The notes under the pieces are model-generated. The model saw only the letters and a list, made by a program, of their open reading frames with translations. It had not been told where the DNA came from and did no database searches. A DNA stretch of 64,000 nucleotides, taken from assembly GCA_963715055.1 (NCBI GenBank), contig CAVQRB010000003.1:1-64000 (forward strand). Direction: 5' to 3'. Below are positions 26,031 through 34,087 of this stretch, one piece after another. The stretch's first letter is position 1. Each line of letters starts with the position of its first letter. The DNA comes from CAVQRB01 sp963715055. GTDB taxonomy: Bacteria; Pseudomonadota; Alphaproteobacteria; Rhodobacterales; Rhodobacteraceae. A program made the translations under genes and the position numbers.

Positions 26031-27142
26031 ACGCCCCTGTCAAACATACGTCCGAAATCACCGATGCCGAAGAGAGCCTGAAGGTTCAGGAAGCGCAGTC
26101 GAAGTTCGACAGCGAAGCTGCCACGGCCGTCGCGATGCAGAACACGCTGTTGACGCCGCGCTTCTATACCACCGATTTCGATGAGCTCGATGCGATCGAC
26201 GTATCGTCTGTCCGCGAAGACTGGGACAAGCTGATCGCTCAGATGGTGGCAGACCCGAACAAGGGCCATTTCAAGAAAAATGCCGATTGGGACAAGGTCG
26301 ACTGGGAGAACATGGAGCCGACGCTGAAAAAGGAATTCATGGATTTCCTGATCAGTTCCTGCACCGCGGAATTCTCCGGCTGCGTTCTCTACAAGGAAAT
26401 GAAACGGCGCGGCACCAACAAGGACGTCACGCAACTCTTTCAACTGATGGCGCGGGACGAAGCACGGCACGCGGGTTTCATCAACGACGCGCTGCGCGAA
26501 GCGGGTGTGGCCGTCAACCTGGGCTTCCTGACGCAGAAGAAGAAATACACCTACTTCCGGCCGAAGTTCATCTACTACGCCACCTATCTGTCGGAAAAGA
26601 TCGGCTATGCGCGTTACATCACGATCTTCCGCCATCTGGAGAAGCATCCCGAGCACCGCTTCCATCCGATCTTCAAGTGGTTCGAGGAATGGTGCAACGA
26701 CGAGTTCAGCCATGGCGAGGCCTTCGCCCTGCTGATGAAAACAGACCCTAAATTGACCAAGGGCATGAACGTCTACTGGATCAAGTTCTTCCTGACGGCG
26801 GTCTATTCGACGATGTATGTACGCGACCACCAGCGTCCGGCCTTCCACAAGGCCCTCGGTGTTGATCCGGACTGGTACGCCCATGAGGTCTTCACCAAGA
26901 CCTCGGCGCTCAGCAAGCAGATCTTCCCGATCACCCTCGACATCGAGCACCCGCGCTGGCAGCCAAGCCTCGAGAAGATGCAGAAGGCCAACGCCGATCT
27001 GGCTGTGGCGACCGAGAAAGGCAACCTCTTCGCCAAACTCGGCGCACAGGCCCGGGCGGTGAGCGCCTTTCTCTCGCTGATCACGATCCCGGCGAAGAAG
27101 CACGAGGTACCGGCCAACACCCGCATGGTGCCGGCCTACTGA
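26027..27142 (+). CDS. acsF: Mg-protoporphyrin IX monomethyl ester oxidative cyclase
   Basis: AcsF uses O2 to close the isocyclic ring E, giving protochlorophyllide; its presence, and no bchE here, marks an aerobic phototroph. The 371-aa protein has two diiron EXXH motifs, MARDEARHAGF and EEWCNDEFSHGEAF, plus the upstream Glu in CTAEFSGCVLYKEM. The ATG overlaps the small upstream gene by 4 nt; puhE begins 1 nt after the stop. Length fits the family. Confidence 0.97.
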   Translation: MNAPVKHTSEITDAEESLKVQEAQSKFDSEAATAVAMQNTLLTPRFYTTDFDELDAIDVSSVREDWDKLIAQMVADPNKGHFKKNADWDKVDWENMEPTLKKEFMDFLISSCTAEFSGCVLYKEMKRRGTNKDVTQLFQLMARDEARHAGFINDALREAGVAVNLGFLTQKKKYTYFRPKFIYYATYLSEKIGYARYITIFRHLEKHPEHRFHPIFKWFEEWCNDEFSHGEAFALLMKTDPKLTKGMNVYWIKFFLTAVYSTMYVRDHQRPAFHKALGVDPDWYAHEVFTKTSALSKQIFPITLDIEHPRWQPSLEKMQKANADLAVATEKGNLFAKLGAQARAVSAFLSLITIPAKKHEVPANTRMVPAY

Positions 27143-27143
27143 A

Positions 27144-27960
27144 ATGAGCATCTGGTCCGCATCCCTTCTGGCCCTCTTCGTCTGGTGGTTTTCCACCGGG
27201 GCGATCCTGATGGCCGTGAAACATGCGGACCGGCAAGGCCCGGGCGCAGGGCGGCGCATGACGCTTCTGGGCCTGCCGATGCTGATCCTCGGGGCCTTCG
27301 GCTTCTGGGAAAGCATGGACGACACCTCTCCCTTGGGCGCCTGCATCGCCTTCCTGTCGGCCTTGGGCATCTGGGGCTGGATCGAACTGGCGTTTCTTAC
27401 GGGCGTGATCACCGGGCCCAATACCTACCGCCTGCCCCCGAACACGCGGGAGTGGGAACGCTTCATCCGCGCCTGGGGGACACTGGCCTATCACGAAATG
27501 CTGCTGGTCGCCGCCCTGATCACGCTCTTTCTCATCGCCGGGAGACGCGCCGAACATCTTCGGCGCCTGGACCTTCGCGGTGCTCTTCTTTGCCCGCATC
27601 TCGGCCAAGCTGAACCTGTTTTTCGGCGTGCCCAAGATCAACGTGGACTTTCTGCCGTCCGCCCTGGCGCATCTTGCCACCTATTTCCGGATCAGGCCGC
27701 TCAACTGGCTTTTTCCGATCTCCGTCAGTGCGCTGAGCTTTGCGACCGCCTGCTGGCTCGAGCGCATCCACGATGCGACCACCCAAGGCCAGATCATCGG
27801 CTTTACCCTGCTGACCGCCATCACGGCGCTGGCGCTTCTCGAACACTGGGTGATGGTACTGCCGATCCCGGACGAAAAACTATGGCGCTGGATGTTGCCT
27901 GCGCCCAAACAACCGACACCCAAAACAACGACACTGAAGGGGGGACATCATGGATTTTGA
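27144..27960 (+). pseudogene. puhE: PuhE membrane protein, disrupted by one extra G
   Basis: PuhE influences bacteriochlorophyll and core-complex levels in Rhodobacter capsulatus. The first 132 codons (MSIWSASLLALFVWWFSTGA) read normally to ITLFLIAG. The GGG at 27540-27542 then shifts frame; with GG the protein continues GDAPNIFGAWTFAVLFFARI through the rest of seven or so helices to a stop at 27958-27960, in all 271 aa, close to the 274 of R. capsulatus. As written the shifted frame ends at 27992 inside hemA. The corrected stop overlaps the hemA start by 11 nt, which supports the repaired frame as the ancestral one. Confidence 0.85.
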
Positions 27961-29164
27961 TGCACTTTTCCAATCGCAACTGGACGATTTGAAAAAAGAC
28001 GGCAACTATCGCATCTTTGCGGAACTGGAACGTAAGGCGGGCGCCTTCCCCAAGGCGAAATGCCATGATGAGAACAGCCCCGACCAGGTCACTGTATGGT
28101 GCTCCAACGATTACCTCGGAATGGGCCAACACCCCGCCGTGACCAAAGCCATGAAGGATGCCATCGACAATTGTGGCGCCGGCGCCGGTGGCACGCGCAA
28201 CATCTCGGGCACCAACCACAATCACAAGCTTCTGGAGCGCGAACTTGCGGACCTGCACGGCAAGGAGAATGCCCTGCTCTTCACATCCGGATATGTCTCT
28301 AACTGGGCTGCATTGAGTACTTTGGGCGCCCGGATACCTGACTGTGTGATCGTTTCGGACGAGTTGAACCACGCCTCCATGATCGAAGGCATCCGTCATT
28401 CCCGCGCCAACAAGGTGCTGTGGCGCCACAATGACCCCGAGGATCTCGACCGCAAGCTGCGCGCCCTGCCCGCCAATGCGCCCAAGATCGTGGCCTTCGA
28501 GAGCGTCTACTCGATGGACGGCGACATCTGCCCGATGCAGGAGATCGTCGAGGTCGCCGAAAAACACGGCGCGATGACTTACCTCGACGAAGTGCACGCC
28601 GTCGGCCTCTACGGCCCGCGCGGCGGCGGCATTTCAGAACGCGAAGGGCTTGCCGACCGCATCACCCTGATCGAAGGCACGCTGGGCAAGGCTTACGGCG
28701 TCGTGGGCGGCTATATCACGGGCTCCCATGCGCTTTGCGACTTCATCCGCTCCTTTGCCAGCGGTTTCATCTTCACCACCGCCCTGCCCCCGGCGGTGGC
28801 CGCCGCGGCGCAGACCTCGATCCGTCATCTCAAGGAAAGCGACACCGAGCGCAAGATGCAGCAGCAGCGCGTCGCCTACCTGCGCAAGCGGCTGGATCAG
28901 GAAGGCATCCCGCACATGAGGAACGATAGCCACATCATCCCCGTGATGATCAAGGATCCGGTCAAATGCCGGATGCTGGCCGACTACCTGATGCAGCGCT
29001 ATGGCATCTACGTGCAGCCCATCAACTACCCCACGGTTCCGAAGGGCACCGAGCGGCTGCGTTTCACACCTTCCCCGCTGCACAGCATCGACGATATCGA
29101 GCATCTGGTGCTGGCGCTCAAGGAGCTCTGGAAGCAATGCGCCGTTTCCCATGCGGTCGCCTGA
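27950..29164 (+). CDS. hemA: 5-aminolevulinate synthase
   Basis: HemA condenses glycine and succinyl-CoA to 5-aminolevulinate, the entry to all tetrapyrroles in alphaproteobacteria. The 404-aa PLP enzyme shows GAGAGGTRNISGTNHNHK, the cofactor Asp/His region YLDEVHAVGLYG and the Schiff-base Lys in EGTLGKAYG. It is the last pigment gene of the bchF-puh operon and overlaps puhE. A paralogue (hemT or a second hemA) may exist elsewhere in the genome. Confidence 0.97.
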   Translation: MDFDALFQSQLDDLKKDGNYRIFAELERKAGAFPKAKCHDENSPDQVTVWCSNDYLGMGQHPAVTKAMKDAIDNCGAGAGGTRNISGTNHNHKLLERELADLHGKENALLFTSGYVSNWAALSTLGARIPDCVIVSDELNHASMIEGIRHSRANKVLWRHNDPEDLDRKLRALPANAPKIVAFESVYSMDGDICPMQEIVEVAEKHGAMTYLDEVHAVGLYGPRGGGISEREGLADRITLIEGTLGKAYGVVGGYITGSHALCDFIRSFASGFIFTTALPPAVAAAAQTSIRHLKESDTERKMQQQRVAYLRKRLDQEGIPHMRNDSHIIPVMIKDPVKCRMLADYLMQRYGIYVQPINYPTVPKGTERLRFTPSPLHSIDDIEHLVLALKELWKQCAVSHAVA

Positions 29165-29197
29165 TTTCGCGTCATTGTGAGTGTTGACTCTTTCCAT

Positions 29198-29233
29198 ATT
29201 CTCCTAGTTTGTGAGCCAGCAAACTAGGAGGAT
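29198..29233 (+). promoter_or_regulatory. hairpin covering the cycA ribosome binding site
   Basis: CTCCTAGTTTG (29201-29211), an 8-nt loop and CAAACTAGGAG (29220-29230) form a perfect 11-bp stem, extendable by three pairs including one G-U. The right arm contains the cycA Shine-Dalgarno AGGAGG (29226-29231), 5 nt before the ATG. It may end hemA transcripts, hold back cycA translation, or both. Confidence 0.75.
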
Positions 29234-29236
29234 ACG

Positions 29237-29650
29237 ATGAATCGTGCCATTGCAACACTGATCTGCTTGAGTTTCGCCGCCCCCGCTTTCGCGGAAGGCG
29301 ACGCAGCCGCCGGGGAGAAAGAATTCAACAAATGCAAGTCCTGCCACTACGTCACAGCCGACGATGGCACAGAGATCGTCAAGGGCGGAAAGGTCGGGCC
29401 CAACCTTTACGGCGTCATCGGCCGCCAGTCCGCTTCCACGGACTTCAAATATAGCAAGGACGCGGTGGCGCTCGGCGAAACCGGTTTCGTCTGGACCCAG
29501 GAGGACCTCGCGGTCTATGTTGCTGACCCTACGGGCTTTCTTCGCGAGAAGCTTGGCGACAGCAAGGCCAAATCCAAGATGGCCTTCAAGCTGAAGGATG
29601 GCGGCGCCGATGTCGCGGCCTATCTGGCGTCGGTCGGCCCGCAAAGCTGA
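29237..29650 (+). CDS. cycA: cytochrome c2
   Basis: Cytochrome c2 shuttles electrons in the periplasm from the bc1 complex to the reaction centre or PufC. The 137-aa precursor has a signal peptide (MNRAIATLICLSFAAPAFA), one heme motif FNKCKSCHYV and the axial Met in KSKMAFKL. It is the last gene of the puh-hemA side, preceded by an SD-sequestering hairpin and followed by a strong terminator. Transcript could be shared with hemA or come from its own promoter (TTGACT near 29184). Confidence 0.95.
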   Translation: MNRAIATLICLSFAAPAFAEGDAAAGEKEFNKCKSCHYVTADDGTEIVKGGKVGPNLYGVIGRQSASTDFKYSKDAVALGETGFVWTQEDLAVYVADPTGFLREKLGDSKAKSKMAFKLKDGGADVAAYLASVGPQS

Positions 29651-29670
29651 TCCTGACCTGATCTGACGGG

Positions 29671-29703
29671 AAACGCCGCTCACCTAGTTTGGGCGGCGTT
29701 TTC
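29671..29703 (+). terminator. Rho-independent terminator after cycA
   Basis: AAACGCCGC (29671-29679) and GCGGCGTTT (29693-29701) make a perfect 9-bp stem with a 13-nt loop followed by Ts. The stop codon of the convergent acyltransferase gene lies in the loop. The loop repeats CCTAGTTTG, also present in the left arm of the cycA leader hairpin. Confidence 0.85.
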
Positions 29704-30432
29704 GCTTTCGTCCTCATCCTCGCCGGGACGCCCCTGCCCCCGGGGCCCAAGCGGGCGGCCGACAGCAGCGTCGGACGCATCGGTGACGTGATCAAGGGCG
29801 GCCTGCAGATCGAGCCGCAGCGCCTCGATCTCCTCCACACTGGCCTTGCGCGGCACCTTGGCCGTCCACTCCCGACACATCAGCACGCCGCGCGTCCAGG
29901 GGCGCGGCAGCATGGCACTGTCCCAGGTCGGCAAGGTAAAGGCGCCGCGGCAGGAGAAACCGACCACGAAAACCCGTTTTCCGGACACCCGTGACCAGAC
30001 CAGCGGCACGGTGGAACAGACCCTCGCAGGCCCGCGCGAACCATCCGCCGCAATGCCTATCGAATAGCCTGCATTGATCTTGCCCAGTACCTCACGCGAG
30101 AGGGTGATATGGCGTTTGCGTGAGTTCATCGCGATCGTGTCGAAACCGAAGAGTTTCTGCCAGCGTCCCGCCATCTGACCCGCCCGTGAGGTGGAGGTCA
30201 GCGAGCAAATCTTGCCTGCATCCGTGTTGAAGAGATATGGCGACATGAAAAGCCTCTGGTGCCAGAGCACCACGATCACCGGCTCCCCCGCTTCGAGCGA
30301 GGCATCCATTGCCTCAAAGCCGCTACGCTCCCAGCTGGAGGTGCGCACGACAAAGCGGATGTAAGCCGCCATCAACCGCTCGACTGTTGACGTGAACCTC
30401 TCGCTGGACGCAATTCTTTTCCGCAAACTCAT
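29680..30432 (-). CDS. lysophospholipid acyltransferase-family protein (DUF374)
   Basis: The start MSLRKRIASSERFTSTVERL at 30432 gives 250 aa; an upstream frame start (30537) would run into repA. Motifs VVLWHQRLFMSPYLF (His-containing acyltransferase motif) and IAADGSRGPARVC match the DUF374 branch of LPLAT enzymes, which acylate lipids at the inner membrane. It lies between cycA (convergent, sharing the terminator) and the replication gene. Whether it modifies membranes for photosynthetic complexes or is plasmid cargo is open. The C-terminal 30 residues are low-complexity and charged. Confidence 0.82.
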   Translation of the reverse strand: MSLRKRIASSERFTSTVERLMAAYIRFVVRTSSWERSGFEAMDASLEAGEPVIVVLWHQRLFMSPYLFNTDAGKICSLTSTSRAGQMAGRWQKLFGFDTIAMNSRKRHITLSREVLGKINAGYSIGIAADGSRGPARVCSTVPLVWSRVSGKRVFVVGFSCRGAFTLPTWDSAMLPRPWTRGVLMCREWTAKVPRKASVEEIEALRLDLQAALDHVTDASDAAVGRPLGPRGQGRPGEDEDESENAAQTR

Positions 30433-30537
30433 AATTATTCTGATCACTTGGGCCGGTCGGGGCCTGAGAGGAGAGGTATGCTTTTCGATATAACCCAAAG
30501 TCTGGCGAGACAACACTGCTAGAGAAATGCCGCGCAA

Positions 30538-31221
30538 TCAGGCGATGATGCGCACTTCCGTCACCTCGTCATCCACCGAGCGGCAGGCTGCCAGGATGCG
30601 CCGCTCCAGATGCGTCTGAACATAGACGGCGTGAAACCGCGACGGCGCCCGCAGGGTCAAGCTGCCCCCTGCCCTGCCCTCGCGGCGCAGCGCCTGCAGC
30701 CATGCGGCGAAGGTCGATCTGTCCTCGGTATGGAGCAGGGTCTGAGCGATGGACCACTCCGAACCATCGGGCACCGGTGTTGCGATGGTTACGACGCGCA
30801 GCGGCAAGGGCACGACTTTTTCGGAAGGGAGATCGCCCTGACCCATGCGCAGTTCGAAATCGATGCCGACACAGGCCCATTGCTCTTTCGTGTCGCCGAG
30901 GATGCGGTCGAGCCCCAAGGCATATTCGGTTACGCGCCCCCGTGCGCCCTGGCGTTTCACCACCAACCAGCCCGCACCGCGAAACTGCGCCATCTCGCGT
31001 TTCACCGTGCGTTCATCCACCGACCACAGCCGGGCGATTTCGCGCTGGCCAACCGCCAGTTCGTCGCGCGTCCAGTTGTAGCGCGCCGTGATGAGCGTCA
31101 TAAGTCTGAGGATACGGCGTTGCTCATGCTTGCCCAGCGACAGCGCATGCGCGCCAAGGGCCGTCAGCAGATCGTATTTCTGAGCGCCGGCCCCACGACC
31201 GACAGGTTTCGTGGAAAGCAT
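30538..31221 (-). CDS. DnaA-like plasmid replication initiator
   Basis: The 227-aa protein has an N-terminal winged-helix region (ELAVGQREIARLWSVDERTV, about 55-75) and a C-terminal stretch like DnaA domain I (STFAAWLQALRREGRAG and SRFHAVYVQTHLERRIL), with no AAA+ part. This is the layout of the DnaA-like replicases of Rhodobacteraceae plasmids. Position next to parA-parB, divergent across a 506-bp repeat-bearing gap, supports the call. Known photosynthesis plasmids of Roseobacter litoralis and Sulfitobacter guttiformis use initiators of this type (established knowledge from memory). The subtype cannot be fixed here. Confidence 0.8.
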   Translation of the reverse strand: MLSTKPVGRGAGAQKYDLLTALGAHALSLGKHEQRRILRLMTLITARYNWTRDELAVGQREIARLWSVDERTVKREMAQFRGAGWLVVKRQGARGRVTEYALGLDRILGDTKEQWACVGIDFELRMGQGDLPSEKVVPLPLRVVTIATPVPDGSEWSIAQTLLHTEDRSTFAAWLQALRREGRAGGSLTLRAPSRFHAVYVQTHLERRILAACRSVDDEVTEVRIIA

Positions 31222-31452
31222 GGTCTGCCCTCAATGTGATGAATGATGATCCTTGGCGGATCTTGACTGCCTCTGGATGGGTTGTTGGCTTCAACCTCTT
31301 TTCGTCTGATATCGGATTTCAGGCGTATATTCGAACTATTCCCTAATTAGCGTCCGTAAGGTCGATTCTGTCAAGTCCTTTGCCTTTGTTCCCGGAGTTC
31401 CAAACCCAATTCAAAATAAAAAATAGGTCTTCAAGGTATTGGGGGACGCACT

Positions 31453-31524
31453 TGGTGTCCCTTAATGAAGTGCTTTTGTCCCTCATTATGTGGCGGGGGA
31501 AATTTCGGTGTCCCCCATATGAAG
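31453..31524 (+). repeat. three iteron-like GTCCC repeats
   Basis: TTGGTGTCCCTTAATGAAG (31453-31471), TTTTGTCCCTCATTATG (about 31474-31490) and TCGGTGTCCCCCATATGAAG (about 31505-31524) share a GTGTCCC core and an ATGAAG-like end at roughly 25-30 bp spacing. They are candidates for initiator binding. Confidence 0.6.
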
Positions 31525-31698
31525 GGTTGGCTTGCCGGGTTGCGCGATTCGGTAGACCATAGTCGAGACATCTGGTGCGCTTGCCGCAAAGGCTTGGCTG
31601 GAAGTGCTCTGGATGATCGGCAAATTCTCCGCGTACAGAATATTCCCTTTTGCATTTCAAGGCAAACCAGCGTAAATCTGAAAAAAACAACAATTAGC

Positions 31699-31712
31699 GT
31701 CCCCGCGGGGAC
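31699..31712. promoter_or_regulatory. parS-like palindrome, copy 1 (upstream of parA)
   Basis: GTCCCCGCGGGGAC, perfect 14-bp palindrome, 15 nt ahead of the parA ATG. Could serve both as centromere and as parAB operator. Confidence 0.7.
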
Positions 31713-31727
31713 AGGCACGGTCAGAGC

Positions 31728-33032
31728 ATGTTCACCCACCTAGATCTCGCCCGGTTGCAGGCGCAATCCCTCAAGATGCAAGGCTTCATCCGGCAGCAGA
31801 CCTATTCGCCGCAAAACGAAAAGACCCTGCGCCGGTTTTCCAGTTGGGAGGTGGCTGAGCTGATCCTCAAGGTCAACCAGTCCACGCTGCGCGGCCGGCT
31901 CGCCGCCGATCCCACCCTGCCCCAGGGTCTTGTTGAGACGGACGGGCGCCAGCACTGGTATACGCTGGAGGAGATCAACGAGCTGCGTCGCCGGCTCAAG
32001 GTCAACCGTCGGTCGCTGATGCCCGCGCGGCCGCAGGGAAAGCGCGCGATCCGCGCGGCCATCGCCAACTTCAAGGGCGGCGCGGGCAAGTCCACGGTTG
32101 CGCTGCATTTCGCTCATGCCGCGGCGCTTGACGGGTATCGGGTGCTCTGCGTCGATTTCGATCCGCAGGCGACACTTAGCCACTCCATGGGTCTGTCGGA
32201 TGTGGCCGAGGAGTATACCGTCTGGGGTATCATGGCGCGTGATCTTGCTACCGAGACCACCCGCATGAATCGCGCCAGTCAGGGTGCGGAGAGCGGAACA
32301 GCCCTGCCCCAGCGCCGTCTGCCGGCCAGCATCACCGACATGGGCCTCGCCGATCTGCGCGCGGGCGATTTCATCAAACCGACGAACTGGCCAACCATCG
32401 ACATCGTGCCCTCCTGCGCGAACGCAGCCTTCGTCGAATTCGCCTCGGCGCAATACCGCCACATGAACCCGGAATGGTCCTTTTTCGCCGCCGTTTCGCG
32501 GTTTCTCGACCAGCTGTCGCCCGATGCCTATGACCTTGTGCTTTTCGACTGTCCGCCCGCCATCGGCTACCAGTCGATGAACGCGGTCTTTGCGGCGGAT
32601 GTGCTCTATATTCCTTCGGGTCCGGGCTACTGGGAATACGACTCGACCACCTCCTTCATCGGGCAGCTGTCCGAGGCGCTGGAGGATCTGAGCCGGTTCC
32701 AGGGGCTTGTCCCCGCGGGGACGATGCAGTTGCCCAAGGCTTTTCTCGACCTGCGCTTCCTGCTGACGCGCTTCGAAAGCAACAACGACCTGCACCGGGC
32801 GATGCAGCAGGCCTTCGTGAAGGTCTTCGGCGACCGGGTCACCGGGCACCCGATCGAGATGACCCGCGCGGTCGAGCAGTCCGGGCGCTTCCTGTCGTCG
32901 ATCTATGAGATCGATTACCGCGACATGACACGGGAAACCTGGCGACGCGCCCGGGCGAGTTTCGACCAGGCCTACGAGGAATTCCGGGGCCATCTCGTGG
33001 CGGCCTGGGACAAGCTGGAGGATGAGGCATGA
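31728..33032 (+). CDS. parA: plasmid partition ATPase ParA
   Basis: ParA moves plasmid copies by binding the nucleoid and being released by ParB. The 434-aa protein is a type Ia ParA: an N-terminal DNA-binding region of about 105 residues (FSSWEVAELILKVNQSTLRG) that can autorepress, then the deviant Walker A NFKGGAGKSTVALHFAHAA, a switch VDFDPQATLSHS and LVLFDCPPAIGYQSMNAVFA. A parS-like palindrome lies just upstream and another inside the gene, read as LVPAGTMQL near residue 328. It overlaps parB by 4 nt. Confidence 0.92.
   Translation: MFTHLDLARLQAQSLKMQGFIRQQTYSPQNEKTLRRFSSWEVAELILKVNQSTLRGRLAADPTLPQGLVETDGRQHWYTLEEINELRRRLKVNRRSLMPARPQGKRAIRAAIANFKGGAGKSTVALHFAHAAALDGYRVLCVDFDPQATLSHSMGLSDVAEEYTVWGIMARDLATETTRMNRASQGAESGTALPQRRLPASITDMGLADLRAGDFIKPTNWPTIDIVPSCANAAFVEFASAQYRHMNPEWSFFAAVSRFLDQLSPDAYDLVLFDCPPAIGYQSMNAVFAADVLYIPSGPGYWEYDSTTSFIGQLSEALEDLSRFQGLVPAGTMQLPKAFLDLRFLLTRFESNNDLHRAMQQAFVKVFGDRVTGHPIEMTRAVEQSGRFLSSIYEIDYRDMTRETWRRARASFDQAYEEFRGHLVAAWDKLEDEA
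32709..32722. promoter_or_regulatory. parS-like palindrome, copy 2 (inside parA)
   Basis: GTCCCCGCGGGGAC, perfect 14 bp, encoding part of VPAGT in ParA. Confidence 0.7.
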
Positions 33033-34087
33033 GCAAGCGGCGCGTATTCGACATAGACTTCGAAGACACGGATGCCCCCGAGGGAACGCCGGAGCAGACG
33101 GAGAACCGGCGCGGTCCGATGGCCGCCGCGATTTCCGAAAACGCAGCCGCGCTTTCGGCGCGGCAGGTCGCCGAGGCGGAGATCAGGGCGGAAAACGACC
33201 GGCTGGCGCACGAATATGTGTCGCTGAAGAAGAACGGTCAGATCGTGGGCCTGATACCGCTGGAGAGGATCCGCGCTGCCAAGCTGATCCGCGACAGGGC
33301 AGTCGAGCGCGACCCGGAACTTGACGAGCTCAAGGCTTCGATCCGGGCAGTGGGGCTTTCCAACCCGATTCATGTGGAAGAAGTGGAAGGCGGTTTCGAG
33401 CTGATCCAGGGATTCCGGCGGCTCAGCGCCTTTCGGGAGTTGCACGCGGAGACCGGCGAGGCGCGCTACGCCGCCATTCCCGCCAGCCTTCAGGCCCGGG
33501 GCGCGCAACTCGATCACCTCTACCGTCGCATGGTCGATGAGAACCTCGTGCGCCGCGACATTTCCTTTGCGGAGATGGCGCAGCTTGCGATGTCCTACGC
33601 GGAACGCAGCGGTGACAATGTGGCGGATTGCGTGGACCGGCTCTTTGCCTCTGCTGGTCGCCAGAAGCGCAGCTACATCCGCCATTTCGTGCAGTTGCTG
33701 ACCGTTCTGGGGCGGGATCTGAAACATGCCGAAGCTGTTCCCCGCGCCATGGGCCTCAGTCTCGTCAAGCTGCTGGAGGCCAACCCACGCTTCGCCGGTC
33801 AGGTCCGGGCTGTGCTTGCGGCGCAACCGGATCGCGATGCGGCGCTTGAGATGACGCTCCTGCGCGGTGCCGTGGCGGGTGGATCGGTCAAGCCGAAAGC
33901 GACCAAGGCCCCTGCCCCGCGCTCTTCCGCGCGCACCACGATCAAGCTGAACCGGCCCGAGGGCGTGGCCCGGTGTACGGCGTCCGCCGGCAAGTTCGAG
34001 GTGCTGCTCGATCACGACTTCGGCGCGGTGGAACCCCGGCGATTGGAGGCCGCGGCGCGTGCATTTCTGGATCGGCTCAAGGGCTAG
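33029..34087 (+). CDS. parB: plasmid partition protein ParB
   Basis: ParB binds parS, spreads and stimulates ParA. The 352-aa protein has the ParB/Srx N-terminal domain (LIPLERIRAAKLIRDRAVER, GLSNPIHVEEVEGGFELIQG), the arginine-bearing motif QGFRRLSAFREL, then DENLVRRDISFAEMAQLAMS leading into the central helix-turn-helix. Its TAG overlaps, tail to tail, the TAG of bchO: both stops share CTAG at 34084-34087. No terminator separates plasmid and pigment genes. Confidence 0.9.
   Translation: MSKRRVFDIDFEDTDAPEGTPEQTENRRGPMAAAISENAAALSARQVAEAEIRAENDRLAHEYVSLKKNGQIVGLIPLERIRAAKLIRDRAVERDPELDELKASIRAVGLSNPIHVEEVEGGFELIQGFRRLSAFRELHAETGEARYAAIPASLQARGAQLDHLYRRMVDENLVRRDISFAEMAQLAMSYAERSGDNVADCVDRLFASAGRQKRSYIRHFVQLLTVLGRDLKHAEAVPRAMGLSLVKLLEANPRFAGQVRAVLAAQPDRDAALEMTLLRGAVAGGSVKPKATKAPAPRSSARTTIKLNRPEGVARCTASAGKFEVLLDHDFGAVEPRRLEAAARAFLDRLKG

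Larger units (their letters stand above)
31222..31727. other. probable plasmid origin region between the initiator and parA
   Basis: This 506-bp gap has no coding frame I support and is AT-richer than its surroundings (notably 31400-31430 and 31670-31695). It holds an 11-bp direct repeat, AATTAGCGTCC, at 31345-31355 and 31692-31702, three GTCCC-centred iteron-like units at 31453-31524, and a parS-like palindrome at 31699-31712 overlapping the second AATTAGCGTCC. The divergent promoters of the initiator and parA must also lie here. No classical DnaA box was seen. Confidence 0.65.

Noticed and set aside
29184..29240. PpsR operator in front of cycA
   Set aside because: TGT triplets occur, but none is followed by ACA after 12 bases.
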